A stretch of 15,777 nt of DNA, taken from CAIPSZ01 sp038065015 (GTDB lineage: Bacteria; Patescibacteriota; Patescibacteriia; PEXW01). A program made the position numbers and the translations under genes. The notes beneath the pieces were generated by a model, which had not been told where the DNA came from, made no database searches, and saw only the letters and a program-made list of their open reading frames with translations. Below, one piece after another: positions 5,469-13,148 of the stretch (the stretch's first letter is position 1; each line of letters opens with the position of its first letter). The stretch is from contig JBBTRU010000033.1 of the NCBI GenBank assembly GCA_038065015.1, positions 1-15,777 of the forward strand. The letters run 5' to 3'.

Positions 5469-6527
5469 ATGGATATTCAAATCCTGAAAGCAAAATTAGC
5501 GCAACTCGAAAGTCAACTGCAAACTGCCGCTGGCGTAGGTGACGCTGCCCAATTGCAAAAGCTCTCACGGGAACATAAGCAAATAGCCGGGCACCTTACC
5601 CTCATCCAGCAAAAAGTCGATCTTGATAAACAACTTGTCGAAGCCAAGGCCGCCCAACAGGATGAAGACCCAGACATGCTGCGCTTGGGCCAGGAAGAAG
5701 AAACGCGCGTGCGGGCGGAGCTGACGGATGTCGAAGCGCGACTCATGGATATTGAAAAGCCGCGCGACCCCATGGATTTTCGCGATGCGCTGGTTGAAAT
5801 CCGCGCCGGCGCCGGCGGTGACGAGTCCGGGCTTTTTGCTGCCGAAATAGCCCGCATGTACACGCGCTACGCCGAGCGCCGCGGTTGGGTGGCGGTCATT
5901 GTAGAAGCCAGCCGCACGGGTATTGGCGGGTACAAAGAAGTCATTTTTGAAATCCACGGCGACGGCGCCTACGGCAGCCTGCGCAGCGAGTCCGGCGTCC
6001 ACCGCGTGCAGCGCGTGCCGGAAACCGAAAAGAGCGGCCGCGTGCATACCTCCACCGCCACCGTGGCAGTCTTGCCGATTGTTGAAGAAACGGATATTAC
6101 CATTAAACCCGAAGATATTAAACTGGAAGTGACCACGTCCTCCGGCCACGGCGGCCAGTCCGTCAACACAACGTATTCTGCCGTCCGCATGACCCACATC
6201 CCTTCAGGCATAATGGTAAAAATGCAGGACGAACGCTCGCAAAAGCAAAACCGGGAAAAGGCCATGGAAATCTTGCGTGCCCGCGTCTACGCTCTGGAAC
6301 AGGAGAAGCGCCTGCAGAGCGCTTCGGAATTACGAAAAAGTCAAATAGGCACGGGTGACCGCAGCGAGAAAATCCGCACCTATAACTTCCCGCAAGATCG
6401 CATGACCGAGCATCGGCTCAAAGAAAACTACCACAACCTGTCCGCGATTATGGATGGCGATATCGAACCGCTTATTCAAGCACTTGCCAAAGCTCGCCGC
6501 GATGCCGCTGCGCAAGCGACAACCTAA
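5469..6527 (+). CDS. prfA: Peptide chain release factor 1
   Basis: A 352-residue class I release factor that reads UAA and UAG and triggers peptide hydrolysis. The N-terminal helical domain is followed by the codon-recognition segment ESGVHRVQRVPETEKSGR, where PET is the P-x-T tripeptide of RF1. The catalytic loop SSGHGGQSVNTT carries the GGQ motif. QDERSQKQNREKA is also typical. I prefer the ATG at 5469, which has a G run ten bases upstream; an in-frame TTG at 5445 would add eight residues inside the hairpin stem. It overlaps prmC, whose product methylates the GGQ glutamine. Confidence 0.96.
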   Translation: MDIQILKAKLAQLESQLQTAAGVGDAAQLQKLSREHKQIAGHLTLIQQKVDLDKQLVEAKAAQQDEDPDMLRLGQEEETRVRAELTDVEARLMDIEKPRDPMDFRDALVEIRAGAGGDESGLFAAEIARMYTRYAERRGWVAVIVEASRTGIGGYKEVIFEIHGDGAYGSLRSESGVHRVQRVPETEKSGRVHTSTATVAVLPIVEETDITIKPEDIKLEVTTSSGHGGQSVNTTYSAVRMTHIPSGIMVKMQDERSQKQNREKAMEILRARVYALEQEKRLQSASELRKSQIGTGDRSEKIRTYNFPQDRMTEHRLKENYHNLSAIMDGDIEPLIQALAKARRDAAAQATT

Positions 6528-7323
6528 CCTAGCTGAACTGCTCCTAAAGGCAAGGCTCGACCCGCGCGAGGGCCGCGACCTTTTGGCTTTTGTGCTGCGG
6601 AAACCAACAGCGTACTTAGTGGCCCACCCCGAAGCGCGACTCTCCCCTGCCCAGCAAAAAAATTTCCAAACCCTGGCCGCCAAACGCCGCCGCGGCGTGC
6701 CGTTTGCGTACCTTACTGGCCGCCAAGGCTTTTACGGTCTGGATTTTTTCGTGTCCAAAGACGTGCTCATCCCCCGCCCCGAAACTGAACAGCTTATTGA
6801 CTGGGTGCTGGCGAATGTTGATCGAAAAAAACCAATGAGCATTATTGATGTCGGTACTGGCTCTGGCTGCATTGCCGTGACGCTCGCAAAATACCTACCA
6901 GCAGCTACCATCATCGCTTCGGACGTGAGCGACAAAGCTCTCGCCATCGCTAAAAAAAATGCTCGTGTCCATAAAGTCTCAAACCGCATTACTTTCCGCC
7001 GCGGCTCACTTTTATCAGTCCTCAAACCCAGCGAACAGCCTGACCTGGTTGTGGCCAATCTCCCCTACCTCACCAAACCCCAGCTCAAAAATGTGCCACA
7101 CGAACCCAAGCTGGCCCTGCACGGCGGCACGCGCGGACTGAAACTTATTGAAAAGTTGATTGTGCAGATTGCTGAACGAAATATCAAAAAGGCCATTCTC
7201 GAAATTGATCCCGCTCAAGAACGGTGGATCACTGGCGTTGATAACCGACTATCGAACTACCACTACGAATTTCTACCTGACTTAGTAGGCCGGACACGAT
7301 TCACGGTAGTAGGGAAGAACTAA
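6502..7323 (+). CDS. prmC: Release factor glutamine methyltransferase
   Basis: An S-adenosylmethionine-dependent methyltransferase that modifies the glutamine of the GGQ motif in release factors. From the ATG at 6502 it has 273 residues and overlaps prfA by 26 bases; an earlier in-frame ATG at 6454 would add 16 residues but overlap more. The N-terminal helical domain is followed by the linker motif IPRPETE (90-96) and the SAM loop DVGTGSG (116-122). The substrate motif, NPPY in most PrmC and HemK proteins, is NLPY here (186-189). The position beside prfA supports the call strongly. It ends before a separate promoter for the next gene. Confidence 0.92.
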   Translation: MPLRKRQPNLAELLLKARLDPREGRDLLAFVLRKPTAYLVAHPEARLSPAQQKNFQTLAAKRRRGVPFAYLTGRQGFYGLDFFVSKDVLIPRPETEQLIDWVLANVDRKKPMSIIDVGTGSGCIAVTLAKYLPAATIIASDVSDKALAIAKKNARVHKVSNRITFRRGSLLSVLKPSEQPDLVVANLPYLTKPQLKNVPHEPKLALHGGTRGLKLIEKLIVQIAERNIKKAILEIDPAQERWITGVDNRLSNYHYEFLPDLVGRTRFTVVGKN

Positions 7324-7360
7324 GTTTTTTACCCGGGGTCAACATAGCTGTGAGAACACT

Positions 7361-7389
7361 TTGACGTTACCGAAGCGCGCCTGTAGGAT
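7361..7389 (+). promoter_or_regulatory. Predicted promoter of the acyl carrier protein gene
   Basis: TTGACG (7361-7366), a 17-base spacer, and TAGGAT (7384-7389). It gives a leader of about 40 bases, unlike the nearly leaderless promoters elsewhere in the window. Confidence 0.65.
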
Positions 7390-7423
7390 GAACCTGAAAA
7401 TCGAACCTTACACTACACACTAC

Positions 7424-7428
7424 GGAGG
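7424..7428 (+). promoter_or_regulatory. Strong ribosome-binding site of acpP
   Basis: GGAGG six bases before the ATG at 7435, the clearest Shine-Dalgarno site in the window. Confidence 0.8.
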
Positions 7429-7434
7429 TAGTAC

Positions 7435-7674
7435 ATGACACTAGAACTGACTATCCGTCAGCTCGTAGCGGATAAACTCTGTGTCGACTTGGAAAAAGTG
7501 ACGCTCGAAGCACGATTGGTCGAAGACCTCGGGGCAGATTCACTGGATGGCACCGAACTCATGATCGTACTCGAGGAAAAATTTGACCTCGTAATTCAAG
7601 ACGGCGAGGCCAAAGCAATGAGAACTGTTGGCGACATAATCAAGTTCCTTCAATCGAAAGGGATTCCGGAATAG
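7435..7674 (+). CDS. acpP: Acyl carrier protein
   Basis: A 79-residue acyl carrier protein. The signature DLGADSLDGTELMIVLEEKFDL holds the serine (Ser36) that receives the 4'-phosphopantetheine arm carrying acyl chains. The fourth-helix segment MRTVGDIIKFL also fits. It stands alone with its own promoter, strong ribosome-binding site and terminator, and no fatty-acid synthesis genes lie nearby. Several CPR lineages lack that pathway, so it may serve lipid modification or another acyl-transfer role (inference). A dedicated carrier protein of another pathway is the main alternative. Confidence 0.9.
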   Translation: MTLELTIRQLVADKLCVDLEKVTLEARLVEDLGADSLDGTELMIVLEEKFDLVIQDGEAKAMRTVGDIIKFLQSKGIPE

Positions 7675-7684
7675 CAACAACCCG

Positions 7685-7716
7685 CCGCGTGGCACATACC
7701 GCGCGGTTCTTTTTTT
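7685..7716 (+). terminator. Rho-independent terminator after acpP
   Basis: CCGCGTGG (7685-7692) pairs with CCGCGCGG (7699-7706), eight pairs with one G-U, around a six-base loop. TTCTTTTTTT follows. It ends acpP transcription before the convergent ATPase gene. Confidence 0.85.
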
Positions 7717-7721
7717 GGAAA

Positions 7722-10253
7722 TCAAGCCTTCCGCTCCGCCACCATAGGCGGCGGCGCGGCCACGCCGAGCTGGGAACGTTCCAATATTTCTTGCTCCACC
7801 TCGGCCCGTACTTTGCCGTACTGCTGGCGCGATTGCTGCACCAGCTGCTCGGCGAGGCCGGGCGTGGGCGAGGCTAAGGGCAGGGTTTGCATGGTAAACG
7901 GCTTCGAGGCGGTGTTATCGATGAGGAGTTTGACAATGGCCTCGTACTTCTCAATGTTCGTCACATCGTACTGGCTGAAGGTCGGGGCAAAGGCCTGGGC
8001 AAAAATTTCGGCGTCTTCCACGCCCACGCGGAAGGCGGCAATGGTGCCGACGTTGCCAAACACGGCATCGCGAATCTTCGTGTCCTGCTTCTCGACCAGC
8101 TGGCCCACATACTGGTGGGCAATAGTCAGGTTGAGTCGGTATTTTCGAGCTTCGGACAAAATCGTCGCCACGGAATCGGTGACGAAATTTTGAAACTCGT
8201 CCACATACAGGAAGAAGTCTTTACGCTGCTCTTGGGGCAAACTGGCCCGGCGCAAGGCCGCCATCTGGAGCTTGGCGACAATAATGAGGCCAAGCAAATT
8301 GGCGTTTACTTCGCCCGTCGCACCTTTGGCCAAATTGACGAGCAGAATTTTGCTGTCGTTCATTATCTGCTGGAAGTTGAAGCCGCTCTTGGACTGGCCA
8401 ATGACGTTGCGCATCATGCTGTTTTCTACAAACCGCCCGACCTTGCTAATGAGGTAGCCCAGCATTTCGGACTTGTGGAAGTCGCTGGTCTTGGCCATTT
8501 CTTTTTCCCAGAAAGACCGGACAATAGGGTCGGTCACTTTTGCCACCTTAGCTTTCTGGAACGCCGGATCGGTGAACATGCGCGGAATTTCGACAATGGT
8601 CCCCGGATTTTCCCGGTCGGCCATGAGCGTGAGCATGACATTGCGCATGTTGTGCTCGAACATGGGGCCAATGACCTCGGGCGGGAAGAGCTTCATGAAA
8701 ATGGCAATCATCTCTTGCACGGCAAAGTCCTGGGCGTCCGGCGTTTCGGCATCCAGCATGTTCAAACCCACCGGGAATTCGACGTCGGACGGATTGAAGT
8801 GGATGACATCTTTCCAGCGGTGCTCGGGTATGCGCGCCAAAATATCCATAATCAAATCGCCGTGCGGGTCCACCACGCAGACGCCGTCGCCGTTGCCAAT
8901 ATCCTGCAACGCCATGTTGGCAATGAGCACGGATTTACCGACACCGGATTTCCCGATGACGTAGACGTGCCGGCGGCGGTCTTCCCGGCCAATGCGAATC
9001 TGCGTATCGGCACCGCGGAAGTGGCTCACGCCCATGAGCACGCCCTGCCGAGGGGCGTTGAGCGGCGGCGGGGCGCTGCGGGACATAACCCAGGCAATAT
9101 TCGGCGTTTCCGTGCTGGGCAAAGGCAAGTGCCACAAGCTGGCCACTTCTTCCACGCTCAATACCGAACTGCGGCTGCCGTCGAACGACCGGTAAATAAA
9201 GTCGTGCACCAGGCGATCTTTCTTGAACGGGTCTTTGCGCTCAAAACCGTTGCCCGTGTCAAACGCGTTGTACTGGCCAAAAGCATCCTGAATATTCTTG
9301 AGCCGAATGGCGGCCGCTTGCGGTGAATTACTCGAAACCACAAGGCGGACGTTCACATCTAAACCGGCCTTGCTATTCTTCTCTTGCACGCGCTCCACCA
9401 TAGCTTCTTGCGCCGGATTCAATTGCTTTGGCATTTCGGGCATGGCATCTTTCTTCTTGGCGCTGCCAAAGAACATGCCAAAAATTTCCTTGGCTATATT
9501 CTTGGCCATGGAGTTGGAGACGGTACCGCCGCTGCGCAGGCTGCGTATGGTGCCAGTGGCCCGGCCATGCCACCGCGGGTTGGCGGATCGGCAAACATAC
9601 TGGATAACCGCCCCTTCTTCGGGGTTGAGTTTAGACAGTGCATTGGTCAAGCCGGAGAGCGGATCCACATCCATGCGGCGGTAGGTAAGAATTGGCAGGA
9701 CCGTGTTCTTCTTGAGCTTGAGGCTGGCCGCCACGACGTACGAGGTGGGGCGGAAGGGGTTGTACTCGGTGGTCGGCAGGATGTCAGCGGACGGGTATTG
9801 CGCGTGCAGCTGCTGCTCCATAAACTCGCGCATGGGCTCGGGCACGATAATGTAGAAGCGAATCTCACCACGGTCCGCCACAATCTCGAGCGTGAAATGA
9901 TCATCACGGCCCTTACCAAGAGTATTGTACCAGCGCTGCGCCCGCATGTTACCCAGGAAAGAGAGGAACGATTCGCCCACGCTAATCTGCTCTTGCAGCT
10001 GCTGGATGCGCGAGGCCCCTTGGCCGCTTTCTTCTTCCTGCTGCTCTTTGGGCAGCATCACCTGCAAGCAGACGTGTCGCACGTCAGGAGCGCGCTTTTT
10101 TCGACGCAAAATGAAATAGAAGATGGTACCGAATGCGCCCAAGATAATAACTCCAACCACGATGAAAAAGGGAAGCGTACTTGCTTGCCCTCCACCCGTC
10201 ATAGTAAGGAGAAGCGTTCCAGGAATGTCTGTAATGGTAAGTTGTAGAAGCAT
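7722..10253 (-). CDS. Membrane-anchored HerA/TraM-like ATPase (type IV secretion coupling family)
   Basis: An 843-residue protein with an N-terminal transmembrane segment (about 28-49) followed by a basic RRKK stop-transfer patch. A long region of about 380 residues with no recognised motif comes next. The C-terminal motor domain has Walker A GKSGVGKS (434-441), DPHGDL, Walker B LYVDEFQNF (Asp685-Glu686) and the HQYVGQL segment typical of FtsK/HerA/VirD4-VirB4 ATPases. Such enzymes are hexameric pumps for DNA or protein at membranes. The gene begins one base after the stop of the proline-rich protein, so the two form an operon. No relaxase, VirB or pilus genes are in the window, so conjugation is not shown; DNA uptake, pilus or secretion roles are all open. 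Confidence 0.85.
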   Translation of the reverse strand: MLLQLTITDIPGTLLLTMTGGGQASTLPFFIVVGVIILGAFGTIFYFILRRKKRAPDVRHVCLQVMLPKEQQEEESGQGASRIQQLQEQISVGESFLSFLGNMRAQRWYNTLGKGRDDHFTLEIVADRGEIRFYIIVPEPMREFMEQQLHAQYPSADILPTTEYNPFRPTSYVVAASLKLKKNTVLPILTYRRMDVDPLSGLTNALSKLNPEEGAVIQYVCRSANPRWHGRATGTIRSLRSGGTVSNSMAKNIAKEIFGMFFGSAKKKDAMPEMPKQLNPAQEAMVERVQEKNSKAGLDVNVRLVVSSNSPQAAAIRLKNIQDAFGQYNAFDTGNGFERKDPFKKDRLVHDFIYRSFDGSRSSVLSVEEVASLWHLPLPSTETPNIAWVMSRSAPPPLNAPRQGVLMGVSHFRGADTQIRIGREDRRRHVYVIGKSGVGKSVLIANMALQDIGNGDGVCVVDPHGDLIMDILARIPEHRWKDVIHFNPSDVEFPVGLNMLDAETPDAQDFAVQEMIAIFMKLFPPEVIGPMFEHNMRNVMLTLMADRENPGTIVEIPRMFTDPAFQKAKVAKVTDPIVRSFWEKEMAKTSDFHKSEMLGYLISKVGRFVENSMMRNVIGQSKSGFNFQQIMNDSKILLVNLAKGATGEVNANLLGLIIVAKLQMAALRRASLPQEQRKDFFLYVDEFQNFVTDSVATILSEARKYRLNLTIAHQYVGQLVEKQDTKIRDAVFGNVGTIAAFRVGVEDAEIFAQAFAPTFSQYDVTNIEKYEAIVKLLIDNTASKPFTMQTLPLASPTPGLAEQLVQQSRQQYGKVRAEVEQEILERSQLGVAAPPPMVAERKA

Positions 10254-10254
10254 C

Positions 10255-10761
10255 CTAGGCTTTCAGCACAAGCTTTACGAGTTTCTCGGCCTTAATCTTC
10301 GCTTCCTGCTCGACGAAAAATTTGTTCACGCCGGGAATCGACGAAAGCCAGCGCCGAATAACATCGACGATCGCCGAAACTTTCACTTTTACCTGACGCA
10401 AAAGGCTATCCACTTCTTGGGCAGCCTGCTCCCCGGACACTTTGAACTTCTGCTGTTCGGCCGGCGGGAGGGAGGCAAAAATATCCTGCAAACCTTCGGC
10501 CAGTACCTGCTCTACCTGTTGCAGCTGCTGGTCTGGCGCGCTAATGGGTAGCGGCATGGCCGGCGCCGGTGCAATGCTGGGCGTTTCTTTCACCTGGACC
10601 GACACTTCGGGGTGCTGCTCGAAACGCGAACCGTGCTGCTCCAGTGCTTCCCGGACTTTCTCGGGTTTTACTTCGGGCGGCCGCTCGGGTGTTCGATCTA
10701 TAACCTCAAAAATATCAACGGGTTCTTGTTCGGGTTTTGGAGCAGCAGGCGTTGGGGGCAT
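10255..10761 (-). CDS. Proline-rich conserved hypothetical protein paired with the ATPase
   Basis: A 168-residue protein of unknown function. It opens with a Pro/Ala/Glu-rich, probably disordered half (MPPTPAAPKPEQEPVDIFEV and onward). A helical C-terminal half follows (about 85-168), rich in Gln, Glu, Lys and Val and ending KAEKLVKLVLKA. There is no signal peptide or membrane segment. I chose the ATG at 10761: TATACT lies just before it, and the open frame upstream overlaps the divergent gene and has non-coding character. The stop and the ATPase start are one base apart. It may be an adaptor or cofactor of the ATPase (inference from coupling only). Confidence 0.7.
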   Translation of the reverse strand: MPPTPAAPKPEQEPVDIFEVIDRTPERPPEVKPEKVREALEQHGSRFEQHPEVSVQVKETPSIAPAPAMPLPISAPDQQLQQVEQVLAEGLQDIFASLPPAEQQKFKVSGEQAAQEVDSLLRQVKVKVSAIVDVIRRWLSSIPGVNKFFVEQEAKIKAEKLVKLVLKA

Positions 10762-10767
10762 GAAGGC

Positions 10768-10776
10768 AGTATACCA
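10768..10776 (-). promoter_or_regulatory. Extended -10 promoter, leaderless, for the ATPase operon
   Basis: The minus strand reads TGG TATACT, with six bases before the ATG at 10761. The predicted start is the A of the ATG itself. No -35 box is recognisable. CCACC and GGTGG (10774-10786) form a small hairpin over its upstream edge. Confidence 0.55.
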
Positions 10777-10794
10777 CCGCAGGTGGTTTCCGTG

Positions 10795-10803
10795 TGCTAA
10801 CAT
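10795..10803 (+). promoter_or_regulatory. Extended -10 promoter, leaderless, for the metallophosphoesterase
   Basis: TGC TAACAT, six bases before the ATG at 10810, with no clear -35 box. The two divergent start codons are only 48 bp apart. Confidence 0.4.
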
Positions 10804-10809
10804 ACGAAA

Positions 10810-11952
10810 ATGGCGACCCCGAACATGCACCCACCCCTCCAGGTAATGAGCTCCAAAATACTCGCGGTTTTCATTCTCGTTACCGCGGCCGTCCTCATCC
10901 TGCTCCACCTGGCTCTGGCGATGGGCTGGGTTTGGGCCTTTGACGTCGATAGTTCGCGCCACACCTGGCAATTATTCATTATCCTGGGTGCATGTTTCCC
11001 AGCCACTTCGGCAATAGTATTCTGGAAAGAAACCCGTTTTACGAACAGCGTGTATGCGCTCTCGGCTATCTGGCTTGGGTACTCTCTCTACGTTGCTATG
11101 GCCGTGTGCCTGACGGTCATTGGCACGCTGGCGGCCGGTGCGCTGGGCTGGCAAACGAGTCCCCAACCGCTCATGGTTAGCTTGCTGGTTGGCGCTTCGG
11201 CATATTCGCTGTACGGCCTGTGGAACGCCTGGAACCCAATAGTGAAAAAAGTGACTGTGCGCATTTCAGGATTACCCCCAGCCTGGCAGAATAAACAGGT
11301 GGTCCAACTCTCCGACCTGCACCTGGGCCCCATCCACCGCCAGCGCTTTGCGAGCATGGTGGTAAAAAAAGCTAATGCACAACATCCGAGTGCGGTGTTT
11401 GTGACTGGCGATCTTTTTGATGGCGGCGGCTTGGAACTTGATAAACTCGCAGACCCGCTAAACCAGCTACAGAGCACGTACGGCACGTTTTACATTACCG
11501 GCAACCATGAAACCTATGTCGGCGTTGAAAAATCTCTGCAGGCGTTGGCAAATATACGTCTAAAAATCTTGCGCGACGAAAAAGTTGAGGTCGAAGGTTT
11601 GCAAATTCTCGGGATTGAGTATCCCCTCCCCAATCAGAAAAAAGACGTCGGGCCCGCCCTCGCCTTGCTCGATCGCAACCGGCCAAACATTGTGCTGTAT
11701 CACGAACCAAAATTCATCAACGAGTTCCGCGCCGCGGGCGCGCACCTGGTGCTGTGCGGTCACACCCACGTGGGCCAAATGTGGCCGTTTGGCTACATCA
11801 CGCGCAAGGTCTACCACGGCTACGACTACGGCTTGCACACCGAAGGCACGTTCAACCAGTACACCTCGTCGGGCGTGGGCACCTGGGGCCCACCTATGCG
11901 TACGGGTAACCGACCTGAAATTGTCGTGCTGATGCTCGAACGCGCTTCGTAA
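10810..11952 (+). CDS. Integral membrane metallophosphoesterase (YkuE/YaeI-like)
   Basis: A 380-residue calcineurin-type phosphoesterase. About four transmembrane helices (roughly 18-40, 52-72, 84-108, 118-140) precede the catalytic domain. The metal-binding signatures are in order: SDLHLG (Asp169, His171), GDLFDGG (Asp201), GNHE (Asn232, His233), YHEP (His298) and CGHTHVGQ (His318, His320). Relatives act on phospholipid or UDP-sugar phosphates at membranes, but the substrate here is not evident. In-frame ATGs at 10825 and 10846 are alternative starts; 10810 fits the promoter spacing. It is convergent with the small heme-type membrane protein gene, with only eight bases between stops. Confidence 0.87.
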   Translation: MATPNMHPPLQVMSSKILAVFILVTAAVLILLHLALAMGWVWAFDVDSSRHTWQLFIILGACFPATSAIVFWKETRFTNSVYALSAIWLGYSLYVAMAVCLTVIGTLAAGALGWQTSPQPLMVSLLVGASAYSLYGLWNAWNPIVKKVTVRISGLPPAWQNKQVVQLSDLHLGPIHRQRFASMVVKKANAQHPSAVFVTGDLFDGGGLELDKLADPLNQLQSTYGTFYITGNHETYVGVEKSLQALANIRLKILRDEKVEVEGLQILGIEYPLPNQKKDVGPALALLDRNRPNIVLYHEPKFINEFRAAGAHLVLCGHTHVGQMWPFGYITRKVYHGYDYGLHTEGTFNQYTSSGVGTWGPPMRTGNRPEIVVLMLERAS

Positions 11953-11960
11953 ACCTAGTG

Positions 11961-12272
11961 CTAGACTACGGGTGGCGGTGGCGGATTTTGCTTCTGTATT
12001 TTTTCCTGCTTGCGCTGTACCCACAACGTGTGGAAGTACATGTACGAACCTGTAAGGACCATGATGACGAGCGTGATGGCAAAATACGTACTCACCTGGC
12101 CGTGCAGGTAACGGACCTTGCCCATATCCAGCCACGACGGCAACCACACGCTCCAACTGGGGTAGCGCAGGAAAAAACCCGTACCGGCCATGACCAACGT
12201 AAGGCCGAGGATGATGAGCACGAGGTACCGATGGAAACGTCGGCTAAGAATGTATAAACTAGTCATCTTCAT
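11961..12272 (-). CDS. Two-helix membrane protein, possible b-heme partner
   Basis: A 103-residue protein with two hydrophobic helices (about 15-35 and 58-80) linked by an aromatic loop (SWSVWLPSW). It ends in a basic, proline-rich cytoplasmic tail (QNPPPPPVV). His14 and His81 sit at the same membrane face at the helix ends, and His57 at the opposite face, a pattern compatible with heme binding as in small cytochrome b-type proteins. The gene overlaps the end of the cytochrome b5-like gene by 14 bases, so both are made together. An in-frame ATG two codons later is an alternative start. I do not recognise a named family. Confidence 0.6.
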   Translation of the reverse strand: MKMTSLYILSRRFHRYLVLIILGLTLVMAGTGFFLRYPSWSVWLPSWLDMGKVRYLHGQVSTYFAITLVIMVLTGSYMYFHTLWVQRKQEKIQKQNPPPPPVV

Positions 12273-13083
12273 TTTCTCTTTCTCCGCTCTGCGGGGTTAG
12301 CGTACTTGCATTACTATTTACCTGCGTAATTGTTTTTGTTGTCGTGGTGCTCCCTACTGTACCAATGCGCAAAGCGGCCAGGTCAGCAGAGGCCGAGCTC
12401 GAATGCGAGCCCGTCCCGCCCTGCGTGGCAAAGGCTGTGGTTGCATCTTTGCCGCAATACGGCGTAATGCGACTTGCGCCACCGGGGTGTTTGTTGAGGT
12501 AGCTGGTAACAGCATACACGCCCTTGCTCACAATAATCCAACAATCGGCTGGGCTGCTGTGCTTGGCAATCGTCTGCGCATCAAGGGTTATAGAGCTGGT
12601 GGCTGGCGGCGTGGGTACCACAGCCGTGTTGGTTATGACTGCCGTATTCGTATTTGCATTCGCGTTTGTCGGCGCAAGCGCAGACGTTGGGGCTTCACCC
12701 ACGTACAATTTGACGAGTTCATTCTCGGCCACAAGGCTATGCGTCCCCGTACCGTCCTTGGTTTCAAAAGCAATGGTTGCATCTTTGCCGCAGTACGGGG
12801 TTATACGAAACGCCCCGCCTGGGTGTTGTGCTAAGTAGCTCGTCACGTTATATACCTTGGCACGAATAATGACCCAGCAATCCACATCGGTAGCGTGGGT
12901 AGCAATGTCGGCAATGCTCAACGCAGCCGTGGCATTCGTATTGCTCGCAATGGCGTCGGCAGCAATATTCGCGTTTCGCCGAGCAGGTTCAGCAATAAGC
13001 AACTCATACCGGGTGAGCACAAGCGCCACAAAACCTGCAATTGCCACCAGGCCAACCAGACCAATAACATTTTCGGTTTTCAT
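12259..13083 (-). CDS. Membrane-tethered tandem cytochrome b5-like protein
   Basis: A 274-residue protein with an N-terminal transmembrane anchor (about 5-24), then two cytochrome b5-like heme domains (about 58-129 and 168-241) joined by an Asn/Thr/Ala/Pro linker. Each domain has the HPGG heme-ligand motif (His87, His199) and a second candidate ligand in T/S-H-S (His115, His227). Each also has a cysteine pair absent from classic b5 (Cys69/Cys98, Cys181/Cys210) that could form a disulfide outside the cytoplasm. The tail after 245 is Thr/Ser-rich and acidic. I chose the ATG at 13083 because TATATT lies just upstream; a start at 13125 would lie before this promoter. It likely moves electrons, with the overlapping membrane protein as partner (inference). 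Confidence 0.8.
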   Translation of the reverse strand: MKTENVIGLVGLVAIAGFVALVLTRYELLIAEPARRNANIAADAIASNTNATAALSIADIATHATDVDCWVIIRAKVYNVTSYLAQHPGGAFRITPYCGKDATIAFETKDGTGTHSLVAENELVKLYVGEAPTSALAPTNANANTNTAVITNTAVVPTPPATSSITLDAQTIAKHSSPADCWIIVSKGVYAVTSYLNKHPGGASRITPYCGKDATTAFATQGGTGSHSSSASADLAALRIGTVGSTTTTKTITQVNSNASTLTPQSGERENEDD

Positions 13084-13096
13084 ATATCTACTACAA

Positions 13097-13105
13097 AATA
13101 TAGCA
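13097..13105 (-). promoter_or_regulatory. Extended -10 promoter of the cytochrome b5-like gene
   Basis: The minus strand reads TGC TATATT, 13 bases before the ATG at 13083, giving a leader of only about seven bases. No good -35 box is seen. Confidence 0.5.
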
Positions 13106-13110
13106 CGTTT

Positions 13111-13129
13111 TAAAAAACGGCTCACCGTT
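13111..13129 (-). terminator. Rho-independent terminator after the histidine kinase gene
   Basis: On the minus strand AACGG-TGAG-CCGTT forms a five-pair hairpin with a four-base loop, followed by a T run. It lies about 20 bases past the kinase stop and directly before the cytochrome b5 promoter. Confidence 0.75.
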
Positions 13130-13148
13130 ACTGGCCCACTCGATAAGG

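Noticed and set aside
7887..9326. 479-codon plus-strand open frame opposite the ATPase
   Set aside because: It is a mirror of the ATPase coding frame in GC-rich sequence. The minus strand has Walker motifs and family features; this frame has His/Val-rich, low-sense composition and no motif.
9384..10247. 287-codon plus-strand open frame opposite the ATPase N-terminus
   Set aside because: Same antisense effect; no promoter, ribosome-binding site or recognisable domain.
11560..12156. 198-codon minus-strand open frame across the phosphoesterase end
   Set aside because: Antisense to intact metal-binding motifs of the phosphoesterase and overlapping the two-helix protein gene.
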